From positions 457,134 to 521,133 of the forward strand of contig LT984855.1 in assembly GCA_900258555.1 (NCBI GenBank): a stretch of DNA of 64,000 bases, read 5' to 3'. Origin of the DNA: an uncultured Desulfobacterium sp. Its GTDB lineage: Bacteria; Desulfobacterota; DSM-4660; Desulfatiglandales; Desulfatiglandaceae. Of this stretch, positions 53,156 to 61,420 are shown piece by piece (positions within the stretch are counted from its first letter, which is position 1; each line of letters starts with the position of its first letter). Both the position numbers and the translations under genes were made by a program. Below the pieces are notes generated by a model that was given only the letters and a program-made list of their open reading frames with translations, was not told where the DNA came from and ran no database searches.

Positions 53156-54929
53156 TGCTTTCCACTATAGCGCCTTCTTTGCAGACCTGCATGCAGACAC
53201 CGCAACCGTAACACATAGCCCTGTTGATAAATGCCGTATTCCCGGCCCTGCTTCTCCGCCATTCAAGGGCCGGACAGACCAGTCTCTGACATTCCCCGCA
53301 CCCGTTACACATGTGTTCTTTGACCATAAAGCTGATCTTGTCCGCCCTCTGTAATCTCCTGTGCAGGACACAAGGCCCCCTTGAAATGATCACGGACGGC
53401 TCAGGCCGCTGGATCTCAGTCTTGACAACAGTTTCAAATTCGGCCATCTTAAATGGGTCAATTGTATAGACATGGTTAACCCCCAAAGACCTGCAAAGGG
53501 CCTCATAATCTACACTGTGTGTATTATCCCCCCTGATTGTAAAGCCGGTTCCAGGATGGTCCTGCCTGCCTGTCATCGCAATTGTACGGTTGTCCAGGAT
53601 AACCACCGTAACGGCACTCTTGTTGTATACCATGTTAAGGACCCCGGGGATTCCGGAATGCAGAAATGTTGCATCTCCGATAACTGAAACTGCCTTACCC
53701 ATTGCATGTCTCCCCAACAGCTTGTCCACCCCCATGCCGTAGCCGATGCTGGCGCCCATGCAGACCGTTGAATCAATTGCTTCAAGCGGTGCAAGGGCCC
53801 CAAGGGTGTAACAGCCTATATCTCCGGCAATAAAAAGGCCCAGCTTTTTAAGGGTATAAAACACAGGACGATAAGGGCAGCCGGGACACATATTCGGCTG
53901 TCGGCCCGGCAGGCTATCCATGCCATTTTTGACATTGTTATCGAACTTTCCCTTTATTTTTTCAGCAATATCAGGACTGAATTCGCCACACATGGAAAAC
54001 ATCTCCTTTCCTGTGACATCAATCCCCATGGCCCTTATCTGTTCCTCAAAAAAGGGATCAAGCTCTTCAAACACGTAAACCTTACGGACTGTTTCAGCAA
54101 AATCCATAATCTTCTTTCGAGGCAGGGGATACGCCATCCCCAGTTTTAAAAAAGAATAATCAGGGAAAACCTCCTTGGCATAGTTGTAGCAGACACCGCT
54201 ACAAATAATGCCCGCTGACCTTTCATTTATTTCGACCCGGTTTATCGCAGAGGTTTCTGCAAAATCTGCCAATCTCTTTATACGATCTTCCACCAGAGGG
54301 TGTCTGGTCCGGGAATACCGTGGAAGAAGGACATACTTCTCAGGCTCCCTAAAAAGCCTATCAGGGACATGGTGGCTTTCAACCTGTGAAAGGTTTACCA
54401 CTGATTTTGAATGTGAAAGCCTGGTTGTGGTCCGCAGGAAGACCGGAGTATCAAACTCTTCACTCATATCAAAGGCAAGCCGCACAAAATCCTTTGCCTC
54501 CTGACTGTCTGAAGGCTCAAGCATCGGCACCTTTGCAAACCTGGCGTAATTTCTGTTGTCCTGTTCATTCTGGGAGCTGTGCATCTCAGGGTCGTCCGCG
54601 GTCACAATTACAAAACCCGCCCTCACCCCTGTATAAGAGGCTGCAAACAAAGGGTCGGCTGCAACATTTACACCCACATGTTTCATGGCTACAATGGCCC
54701 TTCCGCCTGAGGCCGAAGCACCATAGGCAACTTCGAAGGCCACCTTTTCATTGGCCGACCATTCCACATAGATATCATCATACTCAACCAAAGACTCAAT
54801 AATCTCTGTGCTCGGCGTGCCGGGATAACCCGTGGCGACCCTTACCCCGGCCTCATACGCCCCCCTCGCAATGGCCTCATTGCCTGACATCAGGGCCTTT
54901 TGATTAGTATTCTCCTGTCTTATTATCAT
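53148..54929 (-). CDS. iorA: Indolepyruvate:ferredoxin oxidoreductase alpha subunit
   Basis: 593 residues. The N-terminal pyrimidine-binding domain (GNEAIARGAYEAGVRVATGYPGTPSTEI) is followed by the middle domain. The thiamine diphosphate site GDATFLHSGIPGVLNMVYN...ILDN and the CPGCPYR motif come next, then a C-terminal ferredoxin (CNGCGECQRLVCP, CYGCGVCMQVCKEGA). It acts with IorB in the cytoplasm and reduces ferredoxin. Its ATG overlaps the B12-radical SAM stop (54926-54929), so it is co-operonic with ketosynthases, an unusual setting for a catabolic enzyme. Confidence 0.95.
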   Translation of the reverse strand: MIIRQENTNQKALMSGNEAIARGAYEAGVRVATGYPGTPSTEIIESLVEYDDIYVEWSANEKVAFEVAYGASASGGRAIVAMKHVGVNVAADPLFAASYTGVRAGFVIVTADDPEMHSSQNEQDNRNYARFAKVPMLEPSDSQEAKDFVRLAFDMSEEFDTPVFLRTTTRLSHSKSVVNLSQVESHHVPDRLFREPEKYVLLPRYSRTRHPLVEDRIKRLADFAETSAINRVEINERSAGIICSGVCYNYAKEVFPDYSFLKLGMAYPLPRKKIMDFAETVRKVYVFEELDPFFEEQIRAMGIDVTGKEMFSMCGEFSPDIAEKIKGKFDNNVKNGMDSLPGRQPNMCPGCPYRPVFYTLKKLGLFIAGDIGCYTLGALAPLEAIDSTVCMGASIGYGMGVDKLLGRHAMGKAVSVIGDATFLHSGIPGVLNMVYNKSAVTVVILDNRTIAMTGRQDHPGTGFTIRGDNTHSVDYEALCRSLGVNHVYTIDPFKMAEFETVVKTEIQRPEPSVIISRGPCVLHRRLQRADKISFMVKEHMCNGCGECQRLVCPALEWRRSRAGNTAFINRAMCYGCGVCMQVCKEGAIVESNE

Positions 54930-56323
54930 TTAAATATCTTTGCCATTTTGCTAAGGTCTTTAAACCTCGCACCGACCTTCATGTATTCCCATAAAGGCCC
55001 CTTTATCCCAAACCGACGCAGTTTTTTTTGCAATTCAGTATTCATGTTGATATTAAGGCCAGGGAATATCCACGTGGGATTTAACTTTGAAAACCGATCA
55101 ATGAAAGGGAAAACTACATCCTTTATGAGAGGCGATATGTAGAACGCCCTGTCCAATAGGTCATGATCTTCATTGATCACTCCTTCTTCAATCGCAATAT
55201 TATACAGCCTTGTTTCAGGAAATATCCTGATTCCTGTCATGCATATCACAGCGGTTGGTGACATGGATAATATATTATCAAATGTTTCATTAACAGACTC
55301 CATTGTTTCACCAGGTCCGCCGATGAGAAGCGAGTGACAAAATGACATGCCCGCTTCAGAGCAGATCTTTGACACCTTTTGAAGATCGCGGACCGTAAAA
55401 TTCTTACCCATATTAATAAGCATCAAGTCATTTGCAACATCGCTTCCAAACTCCATACCTGTGCACCCTGCTGAAAGCATCAGATCCACAAGCCTTTCTG
55501 TGACAAACCCGGGATGGCAATAGCAGCTCCATCTAAAAGACAGCCTTCTTTCCATGATCTCGATGCACAGGTCCTGGGCATGCGCAACGGGAAAGTTAAA
55601 TTCATTGTCTACAAAAAAGATGTTATTTATACCGGCATCAATAAGGCCCTCAATTTCGTTGCATACATGAGCAGGCGTCCTTAGTCGCACAGTCTTTCCC
55701 TGGATAACAGGATAAGTGCAATAAATACAACCAAACGGGCAGCCCCTTTTTGTCTGTATATTTCCCATGCCGCCCCGGTTGAGATAAGCTGCATTGTCAA
55801 ATTTTGAGCGATCAGGGACAGGGAGCTGATCGAGGCTTTGGATGGTTTCCACCCTGGCGTCCAATGCCCTTTTCTTTAAAGACTCAAAAAACCTGCCCTC
55901 TTTTTCAAGGCGATCAATCAGTCTAACAAAGGCTGTCTCTCCCTCACCTACAATTCCCAAATCAGCACCCAGATACGTAATAATCCCGTCAGGGAGGAGA
56001 TCAAACCCGCTACCTCCAACAACCACCACCGCCCTACTGTACTTTCTGACAACCTGAACCACCTGACGATAAAATGGAAGATAGGATATGTAATTGGGAT
56101 AACTGACATTGTCTACATTCCTAAGTGACAAACCGATGATATCGGGCTCAAATGAGGAAATACCATGACATATGGCGGCCTCAAAATCATCCTCAAAGCA
56201 CAGGTCCACGACATGGTAGGGGATATGTTTTTCCCTTAAGGCACCGGCAAGGTACGCCAGACCAAGGGGAAAAACAGGGTCAGGCAGGGATTCAACATTA
56301 GGGGATATAAGAAGGACCTTCAT
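54926..56323 (-). CDS. B12-binding-domain radical SAM protein
   Basis: 465 residues from ATG 56323, which lies in the ketosynthase stop (ATGA overlap). Residues 1-150 form a cobalamin-binding-type domain (VLLISPNVESLPDP, FPLGLAYLAGALRE, DIIGLSLRN, VVVGGSGFDLLPDGII). The radical SAM cluster motif KRGCPFGCIYCTYP (CX3CX2C) is near residue 203, followed by the barrel and an MGLDxx-free C-terminal helical part. This architecture is found in methyltransferases and ring-forming enzymes of natural product pathways. In this operon it may modify the assembled chain. The open frame extends 30 codons upstream into the ketosynthase gene and is not used. Confidence 0.9.
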   Translation of the reverse strand: MKVLLISPNVESLPDPVFPLGLAYLAGALREKHIPYHVVDLCFEDDFEAAICHGISSFEPDIIGLSLRNVDNVSYPNYISYLPFYRQVVQVVRKYSRAVVVVGGSGFDLLPDGIITYLGADLGIVGEGETAFVRLIDRLEKEGRFFESLKKRALDARVETIQSLDQLPVPDRSKFDNAAYLNRGGMGNIQTKRGCPFGCIYCTYPVIQGKTVRLRTPAHVCNEIEGLIDAGINNIFFVDNEFNFPVAHAQDLCIEIMERRLSFRWSCYCHPGFVTERLVDLMLSAGCTGMEFGSDVANDLMLINMGKNFTVRDLQKVSKICSEAGMSFCHSLLIGGPGETMESVNETFDNILSMSPTAVICMTGIRIFPETRLYNIAIEEGVINEDHDLLDRAFYISPLIKDVVFPFIDRFSKLNPTWIFPGLNINMNTELQKKLRRFGIKGPLWEYMKVGARFKDLSKMAKIFK

Positions 56324-57525
56324 TTGGTAAACACCATGGCCGCACTTCCTCCGCCAAAGGTGCTGCTGGTTAAAAGCGATGAGGCGATTACACTCTTCCC
56401 TGGCCTTTGCCACTCCATATCCGATTCTCCCAGCAGGGAGCTCAATCTTACACCAGGGAGGCTCACCTGATTTCTTAGACCCATAAGGGTCGCAGATATA
56501 CTTAGAATACCGGCGCCTCCGAAATCACCCGCAAGGTACTTTAAGGGAGTAACAATAAGGTCATCTGCCTGTTGATCAAAAATTCCCGAAAGCCCCCTGG
56601 CTTCCATGCGGTCTAACTCGCCTGAATAGTTGGCCGAGACACAGATTTGATCAAGCTCTTCAGGACCAACGCCGGCTATTTCAATGGCAAGTTCGATTGC
56701 GCGACGCATCTGCACCCCGCCGTATTCATAATGGCCAATTTGGGTATAACCACCTGTTTGAACCGCTGATTTTAATATACCGTAAATCCTGGCCCCTCGC
56801 CTGAGCGCATAATCCATCCTCTCCATTACAATAATGCCGGCACCCTCTCCCAATACAATTCCATTTCCAGGTCTTGGTCTAACTTGGCCGTCGTCATCGG
56901 CCCGTATCCCCTGGATAAATGTATTGTAGCAGTTGTAGAGGATAGGGGATAACTCGTCCGCCCCGCCTACAAGGGCGATGTCTGCGTAATTTCCGGCAAG
57001 GATGTTTTGCGCGTATAAAACCGCATTTTCAGCAGAGATCCCATTTTGGCAGAATGTCGTGTTTGGGCCGGTAATGCCGTGGAACATTGCGATGTGACTT
57101 GCAGGGGCATTGGGGACAGTCTCAGGAAAATATAGAGGCTGCGCACCCCGAGGCCCGTCGGAAAGAAAGCTGACATAAAAATCTTCAACGCTTGAGCTGC
57201 TTCCATAAGCAGTGCCCATAATGACGGCTATCCGGTCTCTATCCATTTGATCGAGTTTTAAACCGCTGTCCGCCAGGGCCTCCATGCTCGCAGCCACTGC
57301 CATCTGGGATATCCGGCTCATGCGCCTGTAGACATTTGTGGGCATAAACCGTCTGGGGTCAAAATCCTCCACGCAACCGGCAATGTTGGATCTCAGGGCG
57401 GTTGTATCAAAACTCTGTATTTTTTTTATCCCTGACCTGGCGTTCGTCAGCCCTTCCCAGAAGGCTTTGCGGCCGATTCCCAGACTGCATATTACGCTTA
57501 CTCCTGTTACTGCGATATCAGTCAT
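56320..57525 (-). CDS. Ketosynthase-like partner lacking both catalytic histidines (KS-beta)
   Basis: 401 residues of the beta-ketoacyl synthase fold (MTDIAVTGVSVICSLG start). A cysteine sits at the nucleophile site in NTTFCQNGISAEN. The first His (VNAHGT in active enzymes) is Asn (ICVSANYSGELD), and the second (KSxxGHxxGAAG) is Asp (LKYLAGDFGGAG). It should not elongate chains by itself. Directly upstream is a complete ketosynthase, so the two probably form a KS-alpha/KS-beta heterodimer as in type II polyketide systems. The ATG at 57525 lies 19 bases after that stop. Classical chain-length factors instead replace the Cys, so this is a distinct variant. Confidence 0.88.
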   Translation of the reverse strand: MTDIAVTGVSVICSLGIGRKAFWEGLTNARSGIKKIQSFDTTALRSNIAGCVEDFDPRRFMPTNVYRRMSRISQMAVAASMEALADSGLKLDQMDRDRIAVIMGTAYGSSSSVEDFYVSFLSDGPRGAQPLYFPETVPNAPASHIAMFHGITGPNTTFCQNGISAENAVLYAQNILAGNYADIALVGGADELSPILYNCYNTFIQGIRADDDGQVRPRPGNGIVLGEGAGIIVMERMDYALRRGARIYGILKSAVQTGGYTQIGHYEYGGVQMRRAIELAIEIAGVGPEELDQICVSANYSGELDRMEARGLSGIFDQQADDLIVTPLKYLAGDFGGAGILSISATLMGLRNQVSLPGVRLSSLLGESDMEWQRPGKSVIASSLLTSSTFGGGSAAMVFTK

Positions 57526-57544
57526 AATAGGTTCTTTCACAATC

Positions 57545-58774
57545 CTAATTACCGGCTTTGCCAAATACAATACATGTATTATTGCCCCCGAAGGCAAAGG
57601 AATTGCTGAGTGCAACATCTATCTTACGCGGCCGGGCGTTATTGGGTGTGTAATTTAGATCGCATTTTTCATCGGCTGTATCGAGGTGAACTGTGGGAGG
57701 CGCTTTCTGCTCTGATATCGCTAGTACGGTCGCCACAGCCTCTATCGCCCCTGATGCCCCCAGACAGTGGCCCACCATGGATTTTGTTGAACTAAGAGAA
57801 AGTCTTCCTGCAAGGCCCTCTCCGAATACCTCTTTTACAGCCATTGTTTCAGTCACATCATTTATCTTTGTTCCTGTGCCGTGGGTGTTAATGTAGTCAA
57901 CCTCATCAGGATCTACACATGCCCTGGAAATAGCGGTCTTAATTACCTTGATCATGCCGATGGCGGTTGGATGAGGGGAAGTCATATGAAAGGCATCGGC
58001 ATTAATGGCATAGCCTTTGATCTCTGCATATATATCCGCTCCCCTTTGTCGGGCATGCCCATATTCTTCAAGCACCAGGATAGCCGCACCTTCGCCCAGG
58101 GAGAGCCCCCGTCTGTTCTTGTCAAACGGACGGCAATATAGAGGATCAATCTGTCTGAGGGAATTAAACCCGGCAAAGGTCAATTCCGAAAGGGCCTCAC
58201 TCCCTCCGGTTACAACAATATCATGTGTGCCGGAACTGATCAGGTCATAGCCGTATCCGATTGAGGTGGCGCTTGACGAACAAGCTGTAGAAATGGTTGA
58301 TCGTGTTCCTTTGAATTTGAAGTGGTTGGCCACAAAGTCTGTCACAGAGCACTGGGCCACAGGCAAAAGCAGTGACGGCCTTGGCCTTGATTTTCCCGAC
58401 CACAAGGCGCGCCTGTACTTCTCCCATGACAGCATTCCGCCTGCGCCTCCCCCTAGGACTATGGCGATATTTTCCCTACCCTCATCAAGGTCAAGACCGG
58501 AATCTGAGATGGCCTCACCAGCGGCAATCAGGCCAAGGATATCGCACCTGGAAGCCCTCTTGGGCAGCGCTCCATTAAAAAAGGATTCAAACTCTTGTAT
58601 ATTGACCTGAGCCGCATTCCTGCACGAAAAACCGGATGTATCAAAAAGGCTGATGGGCCCGATACCACATTTCCCCTCAAAAAGGCCTTTTCTGAATTCA
58701 GGAGCGGAACTTCCGATGGATGAAATAATTCCTATACCCGTTATGGCGACCCGTCTAGTGTGAATTGTAGTCAT
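57545..58774 (-). CDS. Beta-ketoacyl synthase (complete active site, KS-alpha)
   Basis: 409 residues. Cys-His-His triad intact: STACSSSATSIGYG, NTHGTGTKINDVTE, STKSMVGHCLGASGAIEA. FabF/KAS II-type length and C-terminal SNSFAFGGNNTCIVF. It carries out Claisen condensation of acyl and malonyl groups on a carrier protein. The ATG overlaps the thioesterase end by about 20 bases. No acyl carrier protein gene is in the unit, so it may use the housekeeping ACP. Confidence 0.94.
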   Translation of the reverse strand: MTTIHTRRVAITGIGIISSIGSSAPEFRKGLFEGKCGIGPISLFDTSGFSCRNAAQVNIQEFESFFNGALPKRASRCDILGLIAAGEAISDSGLDLDEGRENIAIVLGGGAGGMLSWEKYRRALWSGKSRPRPSLLLPVAQCSVTDFVANHFKFKGTRSTISTACSSSATSIGYGYDLISSGTHDIVVTGGSEALSELTFAGFNSLRQIDPLYCRPFDKNRRGLSLGEGAAILVLEEYGHARQRGADIYAEIKGYAINADAFHMTSPHPTAIGMIKVIKTAISRACVDPDEVDYINTHGTGTKINDVTETMAVKEVFGEGLAGRLSLSSTKSMVGHCLGASGAIEAVATVLAISEQKAPPTVHLDTADEKCDLNYTPNNARPRKIDVALSNSFAFGGNNTCIVFGKAGN

Positions 58775-59192
58775 CACTAAAATAATCAACCAGTTGCATT
58801 ATTCGCACCTTTACTTCGCCCTTCAGGGCATAGATCATCTTCCGCGCATTCGTCATAAGGACCTGGGTAGTCTCCCCCCTGGCAAGCAGGGCACTATCTA
58901 CCTTGCGCAGTATTTCAAACTTGAATATCAGGGCAGCTATTTCCGGTTTCACAACCATAACCCTTATAATAATGGAATCCCCACACTTAGCCGGCTGTTT
59001 GAAGTCACACTTTAAATTTATCACCGGTGCGATATAGCCCAACTCCACCATGTCTTTCGGCATAAGGTCGAACTGCCGTAACAGGGCCATGCGGCCTACC
59101 TCAAACCATGCCATATAATGGCCGTACCAGGCAATACCCCACTCATCCACCTCGTTAAATCGAACCGTATCCTCTGTCTCAAACCATTTCAT
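58755..59192 (-). CDS. 4HBT-family acyl-CoA thioesterase
   Basis: 145 residues of the hot-dog fold: VRFNEVDEWGIAWYGHYMAWFEVGRMALL contains the active-site Asp and the conserved GHYMxWFE helix. It hydrolyses acyl-CoA or acyl-ACP. Its first base is the last base of the ketoreductase stop region (59192). Within this operon it may release the product or serve as a DhnA/aromatase-like helper; the substrate is unknown. Confidence 0.92.
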   Translation of the reverse strand: MKWFETEDTVRFNEVDEWGIAWYGHYMAWFEVGRMALLRQFDLMPKDMVELGYIAPVINLKCDFKQPAKCGDSIIIRVMVVKPEIAALIFKFEILRKVDSALLARGETTQVLMTNARKMIYALKGEVKVRIMQLVDYFSDDYNSH

Positions 59193-59932
59193 TATGTCAA
59201 TCCGCCATCAACGGTCAACACCTGACCCGTGACATACCCTGCCCTTTCCGAGGCCAGAAACAATACCGCATGGGCTACATCTTCCGGGCTGCCTAATCTT
59301 CCCGCAGGGATCATCCCCAACAAGTCATCCATGGTCTTCTTTTTAAGACCATCAGTCATATCCGTAAAGATAACACCGGGGCAAACCGCATTGACCGTGA
59401 TACCCAGACGAGCCACCTCCTTGGAAAGCGACTTTCCAAAGGAAACAATACCGCCTTTGGAGGCGGAATAATTTGTCTGACTGACCCTCCCTGTCAGTGC
59501 GCTGGGAGAAGTCATGTTGATAATGCGACCGAATCTTCTTGCTATCATGGACTTGATAACCAGCCGTGAGCAGAGATATGTACCCTTAAGGTTGACATTG
59601 AGGACACTGTCCCAGTCATCTTCGCTAAGGAACATCAGCATCTTATCCCTGATGATGCCGGCATTATTGACCAGGATGTCCACATGGTCCCATTTGCCAA
59701 GGACCTGATGTACCAATGTCTTTGCCCCGGCCTCTGAAGAGATGTCCGCTTTTATAATCATATACTTGCCTGTCAGCGACTGCAATCGTTCCTCTGTTTG
59801 AGCAGCCCCTTCTTTATCAGAGCAGTAATTGGCAGCCACCCATGCGCCTTCCCGTGCAAAGGCCAAGGCGATTGCCCGGCCAATACCCTTTGTCCCACCT
59901 GTTATAATGACCCTTTTGTCTTTGAATTCCAT
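59192..59932 (-). CDS. 3-oxoacyl-ACP reductase (FabG-type SDR)
   Basis: 246 residues. NAD(P)-binding TGGTKGIGRAIALAF, NNAG, catalytic Ser-Tyr-Lys with YSASKGGIVSFGKSL, and the PGxIxTDM-type loop (CPGVIFTDMTDGL). It is the first gene of the seven-gene unit, so it probably reduces the beta-keto group formed by the ketosynthase pair. Similar SDRs have many substrates; the operon is the main evidence for this one. Confidence 0.93.
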   Translation of the reverse strand: MEFKDKRVIITGGTKGIGRAIALAFAREGAWVAANYCSDKEGAAQTEERLQSLTGKYMIIKADISSEAGAKTLVHQVLGKWDHVDILVNNAGIIRDKMLMFLSEDDWDSVLNVNLKGTYLCSRLVIKSMIARRFGRIINMTSPSALTGRVSQTNYSASKGGIVSFGKSLSKEVARLGITVNAVCPGVIFTDMTDGLKKKTMDDLLGMIPAGRLGSPEDVAHAVLFLASERAGYVTGQVLTVDGGLT

Positions 59933-60108
59933 AACATTAAAAAATACGATCCTTGTCGTCGGCTCACACTGGCATTACGGAGGCTTATAATCTTAAAGTC
60001 TAACTCTGCGTGAACAGCGGGAAAAACGCAAGGCATATTATTTTATGGTCTTCCTTTCTGTCAAGGACAGTTATGTTTGGCTCTTCGTCATAAGGGGTCT
60101 AGGGTTCT

Positions 60109-60172
60109 AGGATTCATTCCCTTGTTCGCTTGACCCCTTGACTCCTTGAATCCTTGGACCCTCCAGCTCTCC
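60109..60172. repeat. Degenerate 8-9 bp tandem repeat (CCTTGANTC type)
   Basis: Units CTTGACCC, CTTGACTC, CTTGAATC and CTTGGACC follow one another with one or two bases between, between the ketoreductase and parA. Similar low-complexity intergenic patches (GAAGGCTG near 36460-36475, CCAGGAGTCAGAATTCAGAA near 28520) occur elsewhere in the window. Confidence 0.45.
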
Positions 60173-60275
60173 TGACATGTCTGGACAGCAGTTATATATG
60201 CTACGTTTTTTAACCGTAGAAATACAATAAGTTGGGCCTCTCAAAAAATAAATACAATATATCGTATATTTTTTC

Positions 60276-60304
60276 TTGAATACCCCTATTATTTTTGTTA
60301 TAGA
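60276..60304 (+). promoter_or_regulatory. Candidate sigma-70 promoter of parA
   Basis: TTGAAT (60276-60281), 17-base spacer, TATAGA (60299-60304); 55 bases before the ATG, which has a strong AAAGGAGG ribosome site. Confidence 0.5.
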
Positions 60305-60359
60305 ATAACAACTGTTTTTTTAATAAAAAAGGGCATAAACTACTAAAAGGAGGATTATA

Positions 60360-61355
60360 ATGAGAATTATTGCAAGCGCAAATCAAAAAGGAGGTTGTGG
60401 CAAGACTACTACCGCCATCAACCTTTCATCTTCTTTGTCAATGAAAGGGCAACGGGTAATGATTATTGATTTTGATCCTCAAGCACATGCGACAATGGGA
60501 CTGAATATAAAGCCATCCGAGCTTGAAAAGAACATTTACGATGTAATAACTCCAAAGGGAAACCAAGATGTCGGAATTGAAGACATCATCATACCTATAA
60601 AGGACAACCTGGATCTAGCGCCTGCAGGCTTGATTCTCAGTGTGGTCGAGCAAGAGCTTTCAGGCATTGAAGGTAGGGAAGACAGACTCTTTAATGCCAT
60701 CCGGGCAATTAAGCAGCAATACGATTATGTCATCATTGACTGCCCCCCCAGTATCGGGCACCTTTGTTTTAATGCCCTTCGCGCATCTGATGAGGTAATC
60801 ATACCGATAGATATGAGCCTATTTTCCCTTCGAGGTGTATCCAAGTTAACCGAATTAATTATTCTTCTTAACGAAAAGACCGGCCACGAGAGCAGGGCGC
60901 GCGCCCTAATAACAATGTATGATGCAAGGACCAGGTACTCCAGGGTGGTGTTGGATAAGGTCAGAAAAGAATTCGGTAACAATGTTTTTGAAACCGTAAT
61001 CCGTTACAATATTCGTCTCAGAGAAACGGTTGATTACGGATTGCCGGTAGGTGACTATGACAAAAATTCTTTAGGTCATAAAGATTACGAAAATCTGGCG
61101 GATGAAATTCTCCGGTCTGATGCAGCCGTCATGTATCAAGACCTCAACACATTGAGCCTTGCGCAAGATTTGTTGCAGAGGACAGAAGGTTATATGGATG
61201 CAGCGACAAAATCAGAGCTGATCGGCCAGCATGTTTGCGAGACAGAGGAAGATTTTTATCTCTCTGAACCAAAGTCAACATTTTCTGAAATGGTTGAGGC
61301 CATGGCAACAGATTCATCCAACCCATCACCGGATTATAATTATGATGAAATGTAG
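60360..61355 (+). CDS. ParA/MinD-type ATPase (orphan)
   Basis: 331 residues. Deviant Walker A (ANQKGGCGKTTTAINLSSSL), DFDPQAHATMGLN (Walker A'), and VIIDCPPSIGHLCFNALRASDEVIIP as in ParA/Soj. The C-terminal 80 residues are acidic and do not match plain ParA. It positions DNA or protein cargo on the nucleoid. No parB or parS-like neighbour is present, and a terminator follows at once, so it is a single-gene unit; it might serve a cargo other than the chromosome. Confidence 0.9.
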   Translation: MRIIASANQKGGCGKTTTAINLSSSLSMKGQRVMIIDFDPQAHATMGLNIKPSELEKNIYDVITPKGNQDVGIEDIIIPIKDNLDLAPAGLILSVVEQELSGIEGREDRLFNAIRAIKQQYDYVIIDCPPSIGHLCFNALRASDEVIIPIDMSLFSLRGVSKLTELIILLNEKTGHESRARALITMYDARTRYSRVVLDKVRKEFGNNVFETVIRYNIRLRETVDYGLPVGDYDKNSLGHKDYENLADEILRSDAAVMYQDLNTLSLAQDLLQRTEGYMDAATKSELIGQHVCETEEDFYLSEPKSTFSEMVEAMATDSSNPSPDYNYDEM

Positions 61356-61378
61356 GCAATAGGGGCCAAACAAAAAAA

Positions 61379-61417
61379 GGAAAGGGTTGGACCAGAAGGT
61401 CCATCCCTTTCCTTTTT
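61379..61417. terminator. Bidirectional terminator between parA and copA
   Basis: 15-bp stem with one mismatch (GGAAAGGGTTGGACC / GGTCCATCCCTTTCC), 4-base AGAA loop, followed by TTTTT and preceded by an A-run, so it serves both converging transcripts. Confidence 0.85.
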
Positions 61418-61420
61418 CAG

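Larger units (their letters stand above)
59933..60359. other. Divergent intergenic region with short tandem-like repeats
   Basis: 427 bases between ketoreductase and parA. At about 60090-60172 there is a repeat-rich patch: GGGTCTAGGGTTCTAGG, then CTTGACCC, CTTGACTC, CTTGAATC, CTTGGACC in a row. The right end is AT-rich and carries the parA promoter. No gene visible. Confidence 0.5.
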
